A stretch of DNA of 64,000 nt from Bordetella avium (GTDB taxonomy: Bacteria > Pseudomonadota > Gammaproteobacteria > Burkholderiales > Burkholderiaceae_B). The position numbers and the translations under genes are program-made. The notes below the pieces were generated by a model. The model saw only the letters and a list, made by a program, of their open reading frames with translations, searched no databases and was not told where the DNA came from. Below are positions 16,799 to 25,882 of the stretch, one piece after another. The stretch spans positions 310,001 through 374,000 of the forward strand of contig NZ_CP139969.1 of the NCBI RefSeq assembly GCF_034424645.1. Direction: 5' to 3'. Within the stretch, counting starts at the first letter, position 1. The number at the start of each line of letters is the position of its first letter.

Positions 16799-18534
16799 GC
16801 GGCCGTTCCGGTGTGGAGCACGACCCCTCGGCCGTGCTGCTCAAACTGCCGCCCGAGCAATCGCGCTGGCTGATGTCCCGCAGGCGGCTTGCGGGCCGGG
16901 CTATTGGCCTGGCTGCCCTGGCGCCGCTGCTGTCGGGAGGCTTGTTGGTGATGCAAGTCTGGTTGTTGGCTCAGGTCTTGCAGGATGCCATCGCGGGGCA
17001 GTTGCCGCGCGCCGAGCTGATTCAGCCTATTGCTCTCATTGCGCTGCTGATCTTGCTGCGCGCCTGTCTGGGCTGGCTGGGCGAGCGCGCCGGCGCCGGC
17101 GCGGCCGAGGTCATCAAACGGCAGGTGCGCGAGGCGCTTTTTGCACGACTGCTGGCCAGAGGCCCGCAGTGGTCGCGTGAGCAGGCCTCGGGAGAACTGG
17201 CCAGTGCCATGCTCGAACAGGTCGAGGCGCTGGACGGTTTTTTCGCCAAATACATACCTGCGATGGGCGCGGCGGCCATTTTGCCTATTGCCTTCGCGGT
17301 CATCGTTTTTCCCATCGATGTGGTGGCGGGTTTGGTGCTGCTGATTTCGGCGCCCTTGATTCCGCTGTTCATGGCCCTGGTGGGCTGGGGCGCCGAAGCC
17401 GCGAGCCGCCGCCATTTGCAGGCTTTTGCGCGGCTGTCCGGCTTCTTTGCCGACCGTCTGCGCGGCCTGGCGACGCTGAAACTGTTTGGTCGCGCCGAAG
17501 CCGAAGCCGAAAACGTGGTCGAGGCCAGCGAAGCCCTGCGGCGGCGCACCCTGTCGGTATTGCGCATCGCCTTTCTCTCTTCCGCCGTGCTGGAGTTTTT
17601 CGCCGCCCTGGGCGTGGCGGGCGTGGCGGTCTATTTCGGCCTGACCTATCTGGGCTATATCGACATCCGCCATTCGCCGCTGACCTTGCAGGCCGGGTTT
17701 TTCTGTCTGTTGATGGCGCCTGAGGTCTATGCCCCGCTGCGTCAATTCGCGGCGCATTACCATGACCGCGCGACGGCGCGCGCCGCCGTGCATCAGCTGC
17801 ATGGCCTGTTCGGCGAACTGCCTGAAACGTTGCCGCCGCTGTCCGGGAGCGCAGCGCAATCGCAGCCCGGCGCCGCCAGCCTCCGCGCGCAAGGCCTGAC
17901 GCTGCGCATGGCGGGCCGGCCACAGGCTGTGCTCGACACCGTCGATCTTGAGCTCAAGCCCGGCGAGCACGTCGCCCTGATGGGCGAGAGCGGCGCGGGC
18001 AAGTCCAGTTTGTTGCAGGTCTTGGGCCGCCTGGGGCCACAGGCTCAGGGCGATCTGTGGCTCGACGGCCGGCCTCTGGCTGAATGGGATGAGGCCGCGC
18101 TGCGCGAGCGCGTGGCCTTCATCGGTCAGCGGCCCTATCTGCATGCGGGCACCTTGGCCGATAACATCCGGCTGGCGCGTCCTGGCGCCGATGACGCAGC
18201 CGTGCAGGAGGCGGCGCGTCGCGCCTGCGTGCTCGAGTTTACGCAGGATTGGCCTGAAGGTTTGCAAACCCGCCTGGATGGCCGCGGCCGTGGGTTGTCG
18301 GGCGGTCAGGCGCAACGCCTGGCGCTGGCTCGCCTGTTTCTGCGCGATCCCGCCATCATTTTGCTGGATGAACCGACCGCGCATTTGGATGAGGATACGC
18401 AGGCAAGGGTGCTGGACGAGATTCTGGCCTTTGCCGAAGGCCGCAGTTTGATACTGGCCACCCATGCCGCCAGCGTGGCGCAACGTCTGCCGCGCCAATG
18501 GCGTCTGGCGCATGGTCATCTGGAGTGCCGCTGA
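16795..18534 (+). CDS. cydD: Thiol exporter ABC transporter subunit CydD
   Basis: A 579-residue half-transporter: an N-terminal six-helix ABC membrane domain (about 25-320), then the ATPase with Walker A LMGESGAGKSSLLQVLG, signature LSGGQAQRLALARLF, Walker [13 protein letters not shown], and switch His (LATHAA). With CydC it exports glutathione/cysteine (or, in recent work, moves heme) for periplasmic assembly of cytochrome bd. Start is GTG 16795 in a GTGA overlap with cydX. Confidence 0.93.
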   Translation: MSGRSGVEHDPSAVLLKLPPEQSRWLMSRRRLAGRAIGLAALAPLLSGGLLVMQVWLLAQVLQDAIAGQLPRAELIQPIALIALLILLRACLGWLGERAGAGAAEVIKRQVREALFARLLARGPQWSREQASGELASAMLEQVEALDGFFAKYIPAMGAAAILPIAFAVIVFPIDVVAGLVLLISAPLIPLFMALVGWGAEAASRRHLQAFARLSGFFADRLRGLATLKLFGRAEAEAENVVEASEALRRRTLSVLRIAFLSSAVLEFFAALGVAGVAVYFGLTYLGYIDIRHSPLTLQAGFFCLLMAPEVYAPLRQFAAHYHDRATARAAVHQLHGLFGELPETLPPLSGSAAQSQPGAASLRAQGLTLRMAGRPQAVLDTVDLELKPGEHVALMGESGAGKSSLLQVLGRLGPQAQGDLWLDGRPLAEWDEAALRERVAFIGQRPYLHAGTLADNIRLARPGADDAAVQEAARRACVLEFTQDWPEGLQTRLDGRGRGLSGGQAQRLALARLFLRDPAIILLDEPTAHLDEDTQARVLDEILAFAEGRSLILATHAASVAQRLPRQWRLAHGHLECR

Positions 18535-18535
18535 T

Positions 18536-20185
18536 ATGTGGGCTTTGCTGAAATCGCTGTATATCCGGCGCCGGGGCGCACTGCTCGGGGCGTTGGCCTT
18601 GTCTTTGCTGACCTTGGCTGCCGGGGTAGGCCTGCTGGGCGTGTCGGGCTGGTTTTTAACCGCTACGGCTCTGGCAGGCGTGGGGGCCGTTTTCAATCTG
18701 TTTTTGCCCTCGGCTATGGTGCGCGGGCTGTCTATGTTGCGCATCTGTGCCCGCTATGCCGAACGTCTTTCCAGTCATAGCGCTACCCTTCGCCTCTTGT
18801 CGGATCTGCGCGCCTCGGTATTCCGTTCTCTGTTGCGCCTGACGCCCAGGCAGTTGTCGAGCTATCGCGCGGGTGACCTGGTGGCGCGCTTGACGGGCGA
18901 CGTCGATGCGCTGGACATGGTGTTTCTGTTCGTCATCATGCCGGTGGCGACCGCCTTGGCGGGGGGCGCGATTCTCTGTTTGGTCATGGGTTATCACCTG
19001 CCGGCTGCCGGATTGGCCCTGGCCGCAGCGCTTCTGGCGGCCTGTGTCCTGGTGCCCTGGTGGTTGTCGCGCGCCGCTCAAGGGCCGGGCGAGCGTGCTC
19101 AGGCTAGCGCGGGCGCCCTGCGTCACGCGGTGCTGGAGGCCGTGGAAGGCCATGTGGACATCGCCGCTCTGCATGCGCAGCGGCAGGCGCGTGAGTATTT
19201 CGCCGCGCAATGCCAAGATTTGCAACGGGCCCGTGGTGCGCAGGCGCGTCTGGCTGCGCACGGGCTATGGCTGGTGCAGGTGGCTGCGGGCGCGGCCCTG
19301 GTCGGCGTGCTTTGGTTTGGCTTGCACGGCTTGTCCGAGGGTGAGGTGTCCGGGCCCTTGATGGCCGGGCTGGTGTTGGCGACTTTGGGGGTATTCGAGG
19401 TGGCGGGCCCCATCATGCGCGGGGTGTCGCGCCTGGGTGCGGCAAGGGCGGCGGCGCGCCGCATTGGCGACCTGACCCGCGCCGAGCCCGATCTGCGCGA
19501 TCCCGCCGAGCCGCGCCCCTTGCCCGAAGCGGGCGCCTTGGTCGCGCGCGATCTGCATTTTTCCTATCCCGGCCGTGATCGGGCCATCTTGAGCGGCGCC
19601 GATCTGCATCTGGCCCCCGGTGAGCGGCTTGCGATTGTCGGCCCCAGCGGCAGCGGCAAATCCACCCTGCTGCATTTGCTGCTGCGTCTGGAAGACCCTC
19701 AGCGCGGTTCGGTCAGCTTTGGCGCTTGCGATTTGCGCGAGGCGGCACAGGCCGAGGTGCATCGCCGCATCGCTTTGCTGTCCCAAGATTCGCCGGTATT
19801 TCTGGGCAGTTTGCGCAGCAATCTGCTGATCGGTTCTCCCCAGGCTGGCGAAGGCGCGCTGTGGCAGGCCCTGGAAGCCGCGCGTCTGGCCGAGTTTGTG
19901 CGTGGCTTGCCCGATGGGCTGGACACCTGGGTGGGTGAAACGGGGGCCGGGCTGTCAGCGGGTCAGGCGCGGCGCTTGTGTCTGGCGCGTGTTTTGCTGA
20001 CCCAAGCCCCGGTTATCTTGCTCGATGAGCCGACGGCGGGTCTGGATCGTCCCAACGAAGAGGCTTTTCTGGCGGATCTGGCCCATGCCTGCGGCGGCCG
20101 TGCCATTGTGTTGGCGACGCACGCCCGTCTGCCTGAAGGGGCAGTGCATCGCAGTTTGTCCTTGATCGACGGCCAATTACGCTGA
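18536..20185 (+). CDS. cydC: Thiol exporter ABC transporter subunit CydC
   Basis: A 549-residue partner of CydD, beginning [20 protein letters not shown] at ATG 18536, one base after the cydD stop. Membrane domain (about 15-300) is followed by Walker [21 protein letters not shown], signature [15 protein letters not shown], and Walker [13 protein letters not shown]. The glycine-rich signature is LSAGQ rather than LSGGQ, seen in many CydC proteins. Last gene of the cyd operon. Confidence 0.93.
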   Translation: MWALLKSLYIRRRGALLGALALSLLTLAAGVGLLGVSGWFLTATALAGVGAVFNLFLPSAMVRGLSMLRICARYAERLSSHSATLRLLSDLRASVFRSLLRLTPRQLSSYRAGDLVARLTGDVDALDMVFLFVIMPVATALAGGAILCLVMGYHLPAAGLALAAALLAACVLVPWWLSRAAQGPGERAQASAGALRHAVLEAVEGHVDIAALHAQRQAREYFAAQCQDLQRARGAQARLAAHGLWLVQVAAGAALVGVLWFGLHGLSEGEVSGPLMAGLVLATLGVFEVAGPIMRGVSRLGAARAAARRIGDLTRAEPDLRDPAEPRPLPEAGALVARDLHFSYPGRDRAILSGADLHLAPGERLAIVGPSGSGKSTLLHLLLRLEDPQRGSVSFGACDLREAAQAEVHRRIALLSQDSPVFLGSLRSNLLIGSPQAGEGALWQALEAARLAEFVRGLPDGLDTWVGETGAGLSAGQARRLCLARVLLTQAPVILLDEPTAGLDRPNEEAFLADLAHACGGRAIVLATHARLPEGAVHRSLSLIDGQLR

Positions 20186-20247
20186 TCTGGCTTCGTGAGC
20201 CGGGCGCAGGTATAGTTCGCCTTGCTTTGAACCGGGGGAGTACCATC

Positions 20248-20796
20248 ATGCAGACCGATTACGCCGAAGTTGTCCGGCGCACCATACGCAGCGTTCCCGA
20301 CTGGCCGGTGCCAGGCGTGACCTTCCGCGATATCACGCCGGTGTTGCAAGACCCCCGCACCTTCCGCGCGCTGGTCGATCTGTTTGTGTACCGCTATATG
20401 CGCCAACGGCTGGACCTCGTGGCAGGTGTCGATGCCCGCGGCTTTATTCTGGGCAGCGTGCTGGCCTATGAGCTGAATCTGGGCTTCGTGCCGGTGCGTA
20501 AAAAAGGCAAACTGCCTTATCGCACGGTGGCTGAAGAATATTCGCTCGAGTACGGCAACGCCACCGTTGAAATACATACCGACGCGGTGCGTACCGGCCA
20601 GCGCGTCTTGCTGGTCGATGATCTGATCGCCACCGGCGGCACCATGGTCGCCGCCATCAAGCTGCTGCAACGCCTGGGCGCCAATGTGGTCGAGGCTGCC
20701 GCCATCATTGATCTGCCTTATATCGGCGGCTCGCAGCATATCGCTGAAACCGGCACGCCGCTCTATACCGTCTGTCAGTTCTCGGCAACGGACTGA
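20248..20796 (+). CDS. apt: Adenine phosphoribosyltransferase
   Basis: A 182-residue salvage enzyme joining adenine to PRPP to give AMP. Beginning [20 protein letters not shown], it has the [12 protein letters not shown] hood motif (about 24-35), [15 protein letters not shown] (pyrophosphate loop) and the PRPP motif [17 protein letters not shown] (about 124-140). ATG 20248 follows GGGGGAG. Placed 62 bases after cydC in the same direction, possibly with its own promoter. Confidence 0.95.
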   Translation: MQTDYAEVVRRTIRSVPDWPVPGVTFRDITPVLQDPRTFRALVDLFVYRYMRQRLDLVAGVDARGFILGSVLAYELNLGFVPVRKKGKLPYRTVAEEYSLEYGNATVEIHTDAVRTGQRVLLVDDLIATGGTMVAAIKLLQRLGANVVEAAAIIDLPYIGGSQHIAETGTPLYTVCQFSATD

Positions 20797-20826
20797 GCAG
20801 CCTGGCTCCATCCAGGCCGCGCTCAG
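20793..20826. terminator. Bidirectional hairpin between apt and LysR gene
   Basis: CTGAGC (20793-20798) pairs with GCTCAG (20821-20826) and the inner GCCTGG (20800-20805) with CCAGGC (20812-20817). The structure includes the stop codons of both convergent genes. T-tracts are weak, so this is a probable rather than sure terminator. Confidence 0.55.
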
Positions 20827-21719
20827 GCTTTCTTGAGCAGGGGCTGGATAAAGTCCAGAAAAGCGCGGGTCTTGGCCGGAATGCGCCGCGAGGGCAGCAA
20901 TGCAAACAGCGGCACGGGCGTCAAGCTCCATTCCGGCAGCACCCGCACCAGGCCGCTTTCCGACACGGCCTGTTCCATTGCATCGAATACCAGCAGGGGC
21001 GTGATGCCCATTCCATGCGCAGCCATGCGCCCCAGCATGCCCAGATTGTTGGCGGCCAGACGGCCGTTCACCTGTACGCGCTCCACTTTATCGCCCGAGT
21101 GCAGCATCCAATAGGAGGCAGGTTCACCCAGTGTGGTGCGCAGGCATTCGTGGTGGCCCAGGTCCGAAGGCACACGCGGTTCACCGTATTGAGCGAGATA
21201 GGCCCGCGAGGCGTAGAGCTGTTGCGCCATCAGCACGATCTGTTTGGCGATCAGGCTGGAGTCGGGCTGGGCGCCAAAGCGCAGCACCAGATCGAAAGGG
21301 TTGCTGATGGGATCAATAGGCCGCAGGCTCAGATCGAAATCGCATTCGATGTCGGGATACTGATCGCGGAAATTGCGGATCACCACGGGCAGAAACAACT
21401 GCGCCAGGCTGGTCGGCATGGAGATTTTCAGCCGGCCCTTGGGGTGGGCCGCCATATCTTGCAACTGCTCATGCGCCACGCGGGCTTCTTCCACGATATG
21501 ACGGCAGCGCTCGAAATACACCATGCCGGCTTCCGTCAGATCGATGCGACGCGTGCTGCGGTTAAGCAGTTTCATGCCGATGTTGCGCTCCAGTTCGCTG
21601 ACCCGGCGCGACAGGGTGGATGTCGGGATATTCAGCGCTTCAGCGGCGTGGCTGAAGTTCTTGCGCTTGGCGACCTCGACGAACAAGGCGATGTCGTTGA
21701 GCGGGATATCCATGTGCAT
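20823..21719 (-). CDS. LysR family transcriptional regulator (divergent from porin)
   Basis: A 298-residue LysR-type regulator of the CrgA/AaeR-like group. The winged helix-turn-helix covers about residues 5-62 (DIALFVEVAKRKNFSHAAEA, then IPTSTLSRRVSELER), followed by the effector-binding domain starting GRLKISMPTSLAQLF. Either ATG 21719 or ATG 21713 could be the start. It is divergent from the porin gene with a long 624-base gap holding repeated dyad sites, so it may control itself and the porin. Effector unknown. Confidence 0.9.
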   Translation of the reverse strand: MHMDIPLNDIALFVEVAKRKNFSHAAEALNIPTSTLSRRVSELERNIGMKLLNRSTRRIDLTEAGMVYFERCRHIVEEARVAHEQLQDMAAHPKGRLKISMPTSLAQLFLPVVIRNFRDQYPDIECDFDLSLRPIDPISNPFDLVLRFGAQPDSSLIAKQIVLMAQQLYASRAYLAQYGEPRVPSDLGHHECLRTTLGEPASYWMLHSGDKVERVQVNGRLAANNLGMLGRMAAHGMGITPLLVFDAMEQAVSESGLVRVLPEWSLTPVPLFALLPSRRIPAKTRAFLDFIQPLLKKA

Positions 21720-21766
21720 TCTCGGAATGGTTACGGCTGGCCCTTCATATCATACGTGGCCTGATT

Positions 21767-22190
21767 TTTCCGTACATGGAAATCTGCTTTGCAGATCCAC
21801 CAGGACAGAACTACAGCGATTCATGAGTGAGATAGCTTGGATTCTTTTAGTGTGCTTAAGATTCTTCCATTAATGGAAAAGTATCCTCGGAATCGGCATG
21901 TCGCCGCATTGGGCTGCCGCCACGCTCTGCCGGCGGCACGCTTTTGCCATCGAAGTGCTCGCTTGCCATGCGGAACCCGGCCTTGTTTGACGTGAAATTA
22001 CAACAAAAAATACAGGGAAAAAACATCAATTTCAGAGACGCCCGCCGCGCTGTGTAAGCAAGTTTTTGAGGACATCATGGTCTGGGCATGCCTCGGAAAT
22101 ATCGCCTTCTCCTGGGAGAAAGGCCGAAATTTTGATTCCAATATTGGGATTATCAGCGATTAGTAAGCTTTATTTACTCATTAATGGAAA
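21767..22190. promoter_or_regulatory. Three related dyad sites, TTTCC-N6-GGAAA and TTCCATTAATGGAA
   Basis: Site 1, TTTCC-GTACAT-GGAAA (21767-21782); site 2, the perfect palindrome TTCCATTAATGGAA (21865-21878), followed by AAGTATCC; site 3, CATTAATGGAAA (22179-22190), followed by GGTATTCG. Sites 2 and 3 share the 11 bases CATTAATGGAA plus a trailing GTAT. Repeated dyads between a LysR gene and its divergent neighbour are the expected pattern for LysR binding (ATTAAT resembles a T-N11-A half), so these are candidate operators. Confidence 0.5.
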
Positions 22191-22254
22191 GGTATTCGCC
22201 AAAACAAGGGTTATTCCTAGGCGAGTCGCAGTCGACACTGTGTTTGTGCGCGCC

Positions 22255-22303
22255 GCGCTGTCGCTTCTGAAGCGCCAGCGTTGACGCTTCAGAAGCGTAG
22301 CGC
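22255..22303 (+). other. Strong leader hairpin 40 bases before the porin start
   Basis: CGCTTCTGAAGCG (22262-22274) and CGCTTCAGAAGCG (22285-22297) are perfect reverse complements around a 10-base loop. The stem extends through a small internal loop with GCGCT (22255-22259) and AGCGC (22299-22303). No T-tract follows, so this is more likely a leader-RNA structure (stability, translation control or small-RNA target) than a terminator. Confidence 0.65.
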
Positions 22304-22343
22304 GCGCAAGCCTTCTCCAGTCCTTCCGCAATGGGAACTCATT

Positions 22344-23456
22344 ATGAAAAAGACGCTATTGGCTATGGCGCTGTTGGCCGGCTTCGCCGGCACGGCGCAG
22401 GCTGCTGACTCGGTCACGCTGTATGGTTTGATCGACGCCGGTATCGGTTACGAGCAAGTGAAATTCAAGGGCGAAAAGCAAAGCCGCGTGGGTGGCGTTC
22501 AAGGCGTGAGCAGCGGTTCGCGTTTTGGCATGCGGGGCGTGGAAGACCTGGGCGATGGCCTGCGCGCGGTGTTCACGCTGGAAGCCGGTTTCGGCCCCCT
22601 GAATGGTGAGTCTGCTCAGAATGGCCGCTTGTTTGGCCGCCAAGCCACCGTGGGCCTGGACAGCGATAACTGGGGCCGCCTGGAATTTGGCCGTCAGACC
22701 AATATTGCCTCGAAGTTCCTGGGTTCGATCGACCCCTTCTCGCTGAGCTATAACACGGCCAATCTGGGCACGACGTTCAGCAGCGCCAACACGATGCGCC
22801 TGGACAACATGGTGCTGTATCAAACGCCGAACATGAACGGCTTTAAGTTTGGCATTGGCTATTCCTTCAATGCCGACGACACGCAAGACGACAACGGTCG
22901 TTCGGGCTTCCAGATCAATGACAACAACCGTGTGCTCACCACCGGCGTTCAATACCTGAACGGTCCGCTGAACGTAGCCTTGGCCTATGATCACATGAGC
23001 CTAAGCAACAACCTGACGGGCGGCAAGAAGGCGGATTCTGTCGATGCCTACGTCCTGGGCGCGTCGTATGATTTCGAAGTGGTCAAGCTGGCTGGCGCTT
23101 TCGGCCAGACCCGCGACGGCTGGTTCGTCGGCCAGAATCTGGGCACGACCCCGGATGGCATGAACAAGTTCGGTTCCTTCGTCGGGGCCGATGGTTTTCG
23201 CGCCAATTCCTATATGGTCGGCGCCACCCTGCCTCTGGGCCGCAGCTCGGTGTTCGGTTCCTGGCAGCGTGCTGCACCGAACAATAGCAAGCTGACGGGC
23301 GACGATGCCACGACCAATGTGTACAGCCTGGGTTACACCTATGACCTGAGCAAGCGCACCAATCTCTACGCCTACGCTGCTTACGCCGACAACTATGCCT
23401 TCCAACGTGATGCGAAGGATACGGCCGTCGCGGTGGGTATGCGTCACCGGTTCTAA
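22344..23456 (+). CDS. Trimeric general porin, Burkholderiales type
   Basis: A 370-residue outer-membrane porin. The signal peptide MKKTLLAMALLAGFAGTAQA is followed by ADSVTLYGLIDAGIGYE, the first beta strand of the Neisseria/Bordetella porin family, and the protein ends in a C-terminal strand with terminal Phe (GMRHRF), the outer-membrane insertion signal. SSGSRFGMRGVEDLGDGLRA and the following FTLEAGF are family hallmarks. About 16 strands are expected. Start ATG 22344 is set by the signal peptide. It has its own terminator. Confidence 0.95.
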   Translation: MKKTLLAMALLAGFAGTAQAADSVTLYGLIDAGIGYEQVKFKGEKQSRVGGVQGVSSGSRFGMRGVEDLGDGLRAVFTLEAGFGPLNGESAQNGRLFGRQATVGLDSDNWGRLEFGRQTNIASKFLGSIDPFSLSYNTANLGTTFSSANTMRLDNMVLYQTPNMNGFKFGIGYSFNADDTQDDNGRSGFQINDNNRVLTTGVQYLNGPLNVALAYDHMSLSNNLTGGKKADSVDAYVLGASYDFEVVKLAGAFGQTRDGWFVGQNLGTTPDGMNKFGSFVGADGFRANSYMVGATLPLGRSSVFGSWQRAAPNNSKLTGDDATTNVYSLGYTYDLSKRTNLYAYAAYADNYAFQRDAKDTAVAVGMRHRF

Positions 23457-23569
23457 GTGTCGTAGACGTCCGGCATCAATTTGAAGGAATTCGCGGTGCC
23501 TATCTCCGTAGACCGTGAGTGACACGACCCCCCAGTTTGCCGCCGGACGTCGCTGACGCGAAGAAGCAA

Positions 23570-23597
23570 GGGCCTCCCGATTCGGGAGGCCCTTTTT
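23570..23597 (+). terminator. Rho-independent terminator after porin
   Basis: GGGCCTCCCG (23570-23579), loop ATT, CGGGAGGCCC (23583-23592), then TTTTT. A perfect 10-bp stem, 113 bases after the porin stop and also suitable for the convergent ilvA on the other strand only as a stem without a T-tract. Confidence 0.93.
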
Positions 23598-23645
23598 ATC
23601 GAGGGCGGCAGGTCCTGCGCGAACGAAACCCTGAAAGTAGAACGG

Positions 23646-25154
23646 TCAGAGAAACAGCTTGTAGGCCGGGTTCTCGGTTTCGTTCCAGTGCGGATACCCC
23701 AGTTCGGCCACGAAGCTCTTGAACTGCTTCTTGTCCGAGGGAGGCACTTGGATGCCGATCAGGATGCGGCCGTAGTCGGCGCCCTGGTTGCGGTAGTGGA
23801 ACAGGCTGATGTTCCAATCAGGGTTCATGGCATTGAGAAAGCGCATCAATGCGCCAGGGCGCTCCGGGAATTCGAAGCGGTACAGCAATTCGTTTCTGGA
23901 CTGGGTCGAGCGCCCGCCCACCATATGGCGCAGATGGGTCTTGGCCATTTCGTCATGGGTGAGGTCCAGCGTGGCGAACCCATGTTTGCGGAAATGGGCG
24001 GCGATCTTGGCGGGCTCGGCAGGCGTGCTCACCTGTAGGCCCACGAAAACATGGGCCTGTTCCGCGTCGGAAATGCGGTAATTGAATTCAGTTACGCTGC
24101 GATCGCCCACCAGCTCGCAAAAACGGCGGAAACTGCCGCGTTGCTCCGGCATGCTGACGGCGAACACCGCTTCGCGCATTTCGCCCACTTCGGCGCGCTC
24201 CGACACGAAACGCAGGCGATCGAAATTCATGTTCGCGCCACTGGTGACGGCGATCAGCGTTTTGCCTTTGAGTTTGTGCTCCGCCGCGTATTGCTTGGCG
24301 CCGGCCAGGGCCAGCGCGCCCGCCGGTTCGAGCACGCTGCGCGTGTCCTGGAAAACGTCTTTGATGGCGGCGCTGATGGCGTCGGTGTTGACCACGACAA
24401 AGTCATCGACGTATTGGCGCACCAGCTTAAAGGTTTCCGCACCCACCAGTTTGACGGCCGTGCCGTCCGAGAACAGACCGACATCGTTAAGGGTCACGCG
24501 GCGTCCGGCGCGCACACTGCGCACCATTGCATCGGAATCCTCGGTCTGCACGCCGATGACCTTGATCTCGGGGCGAAGCTGCTTGATATAGGTGGCCACG
24601 CCGGCGGCCAGACCGCCGCCGCCGATGGCCACGAACACCGCTTCGACCGGGCCGGGATGCTGGCGCAGGATCTCCATGCCTACCGTACCCTGCCCGGCGA
24701 TCACATCAGGGTCGTCAAAGGGATGGACGAAGGTCAGCTTTTGTTCTTTTTCCAGCAGTTGCGAATGCTGGTAGGCATCGGTGAAGCTTTCGCCGGCCAG
24801 CACGACCTCGCCGCCGAGACGGCGCACCGCATCGACCTTGACCTGCGGGCTGGTGGTCGGCATGACGATCACGGCGCGGCAGTTCAGGCGGCGTGCGGCC
24901 AGCGCCACGCCTTGCGCGTGGTTGCCGGCCGAGGCCGCAATTACGCCTCTCGCCAGCGCGGCCGGCGCTAGATTGGCCATTTTGTTGTAGGCGCCGCGCA
25001 ATTTGAAACTGAACACCGGCTGGGTATCTTCACGCTTGAGCAACACCGTGTTCGAAATTCGCTGAGAGACCAGGGGGGCGGGTTCAAGCGGGGATTCGAC
25101 AGCGACGTCGTAGACCTTGGAGGTCAGGATGCGTTTCAGATAGTCAGTGGACAT
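23646..25154 (-). CDS. ilvA: Threonine ammonia-lyase, biosynthetic
   Basis: A 502-residue PLP enzyme that deaminates threonine to 2-oxobutanoate, the first step of isoleucine synthesis. The PLP lysine lies in VFSFKLRGAYNKM (about 48-60), the glycine-rich phosphate site in AIGGGGLAAG (about 186-195), and two C-terminal ACT-like domains (about 320-500; each with a RPGALMRFL- or EQRGSFRRFC-type start) mark the allosteric, isoleucine-inhibited form. Length matches E. coli IlvA (514). Monocistronic and divergent from the YqaA-like gene. Confidence 0.95.
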   Translation of the reverse strand: MSTDYLKRILTSKVYDVAVESPLEPAPLVSQRISNTVLLKREDTQPVFSFKLRGAYNKMANLAPAALARGVIAASAGNHAQGVALAARRLNCRAVIVMPTTSPQVKVDAVRRLGGEVVLAGESFTDAYQHSQLLEKEQKLTFVHPFDDPDVIAGQGTVGMEILRQHPGPVEAVFVAIGGGGLAAGVATYIKQLRPEIKVIGVQTEDSDAMVRSVRAGRRVTLNDVGLFSDGTAVKLVGAETFKLVRQYVDDFVVVNTDAISAAIKDVFQDTRSVLEPAGALALAGAKQYAAEHKLKGKTLIAVTSGANMNFDRLRFVSERAEVGEMREAVFAVSMPEQRGSFRRFCELVGDRSVTEFNYRISDAEQAHVFVGLQVSTPAEPAKIAAHFRKHGFATLDLTHDEMAKTHLRHMVGGRSTQSRNELLYRFEFPERPGALMRFLNAMNPDWNISLFHYRNQGADYGRILIGIQVPPSDKKQFKSFVAELGYPHWNETENPAYKLFL

Positions 25155-25246
25155 GGAACAGCCAGTGGTAGTGCGTAAAAATTGAGCGTGGGGCAGATTA
25201 CCACAGGGGCAAGGCCTAGCGCGGCTCTCGGGCTACACTGCGCGCC

Positions 25247-25768
25247 ATGGAACAATGGCTGCTCGACTCGGTGGACTGGCTGCTGGCCGCTCTGGCTTTG
25301 CCTGCGGTAGGCCTGCCCGCGATCTTCCTGATTTGCACGCTGTCCGCCACGCTCTTGCCGCTTGGCTCGGAGGCCTTCGTATTCGGCTACGTGACATTGC
25401 AGCCGGACATGTTCTGGCCGACCATCGCGGTCGCCACCTTGGGCAATACCTTGGGCGGCGTGATCAGCTATGCGATGGGCGCAGCGGGGCGCAGCGCCTA
25501 CCAGCGCTGGCGCGAGAGCCATCCCCATGAAGGCGATGAGCAGCGTGACCTGACGCGGCGCGGGCGTTGGAACGCCCGTGCTCACGCTTGGCTGGCCCGG
25601 ATCGGGCCGCCGGCGATGCTGCTGGCCTGGCTGCCGGGTGTGGGTGATCCGCTTTGCGCCGTGGCAGGCTGGCTGCGCCTGGCTTTTTGGCCCAGCACTC
25701 TCTATATGGCGCTGGGTAAACTCCTTCGTTACATTGTGCTCACTGCGGGGCTGTTGTGGGTGGTTTGA
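25247..25768 (+). CDS. yqaA: YqaA family (VTT/DedA-related) membrane protein
   Basis: A 173-residue inner-membrane protein with about four hydrophobic segments. LICTLSATLLPLGSEAFVFG (about 26-45) and ATLGNTLGGVISYAMG (about 63-78) match YqaA, a small relative of the DedA/VTT family thought to move lipids or support envelope homeostasis. A charged loop (about 80-112) lies between the halves, and GPPAMLLAWLPGVGDPLCAVAG is the conserved second half motif. No experimental role is assigned here. Confidence 0.88.
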   Translation: MEQWLLDSVDWLLAALALPAVGLPAIFLICTLSATLLPLGSEAFVFGYVTLQPDMFWPTIAVATLGNTLGGVISYAMGAAGRSAYQRWRESHPHEGDEQRDLTRRGRWNARAHAWLARIGPPAMLLAWLPGVGDPLCAVAGWLRLAFWPSTLYMALGKLLRYIVLTAGLLWVV

Positions 25769-25882
25769 GCCCCGCTATTGACGGCAGTCTGAATGGCTTT
25801 CCCCTTGGTTCCGGGGGGGATTCAGGTGGCCGTTGTCAGCAATGTCTTAAAATATTTTTTTAGGGCCCCTCCCGTTGCTCCC

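Larger units (their letters stand above)
21720..22343. other. Long intergenic region between LysR gene and porin
   Basis: 624 bases without a gene that I can support. It is clearly more AT-rich than its surroundings. It holds three related TTCC/GGAA sites and a strong hairpin just before the porin (both listed separately), and a possible promoter TTGACG (21988-21993) with AATACA 16 bases later. An untranslated regulator RNA is possible but not shown by any sequence family I recognise. Confidence 0.6.

Noticed and set aside
16633..18744. 703-codon open frame antisense to cydX and cydD
   Set aside because: Lies opposite certain cyd genes; composition rich in Arg, Gln and His typical of antisense shadow.
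22066..22284. 72-codon open frame upstream of the porin
   Set aside because: No family similarity or ribosome site, and its end lies in the loop of the leader hairpin.
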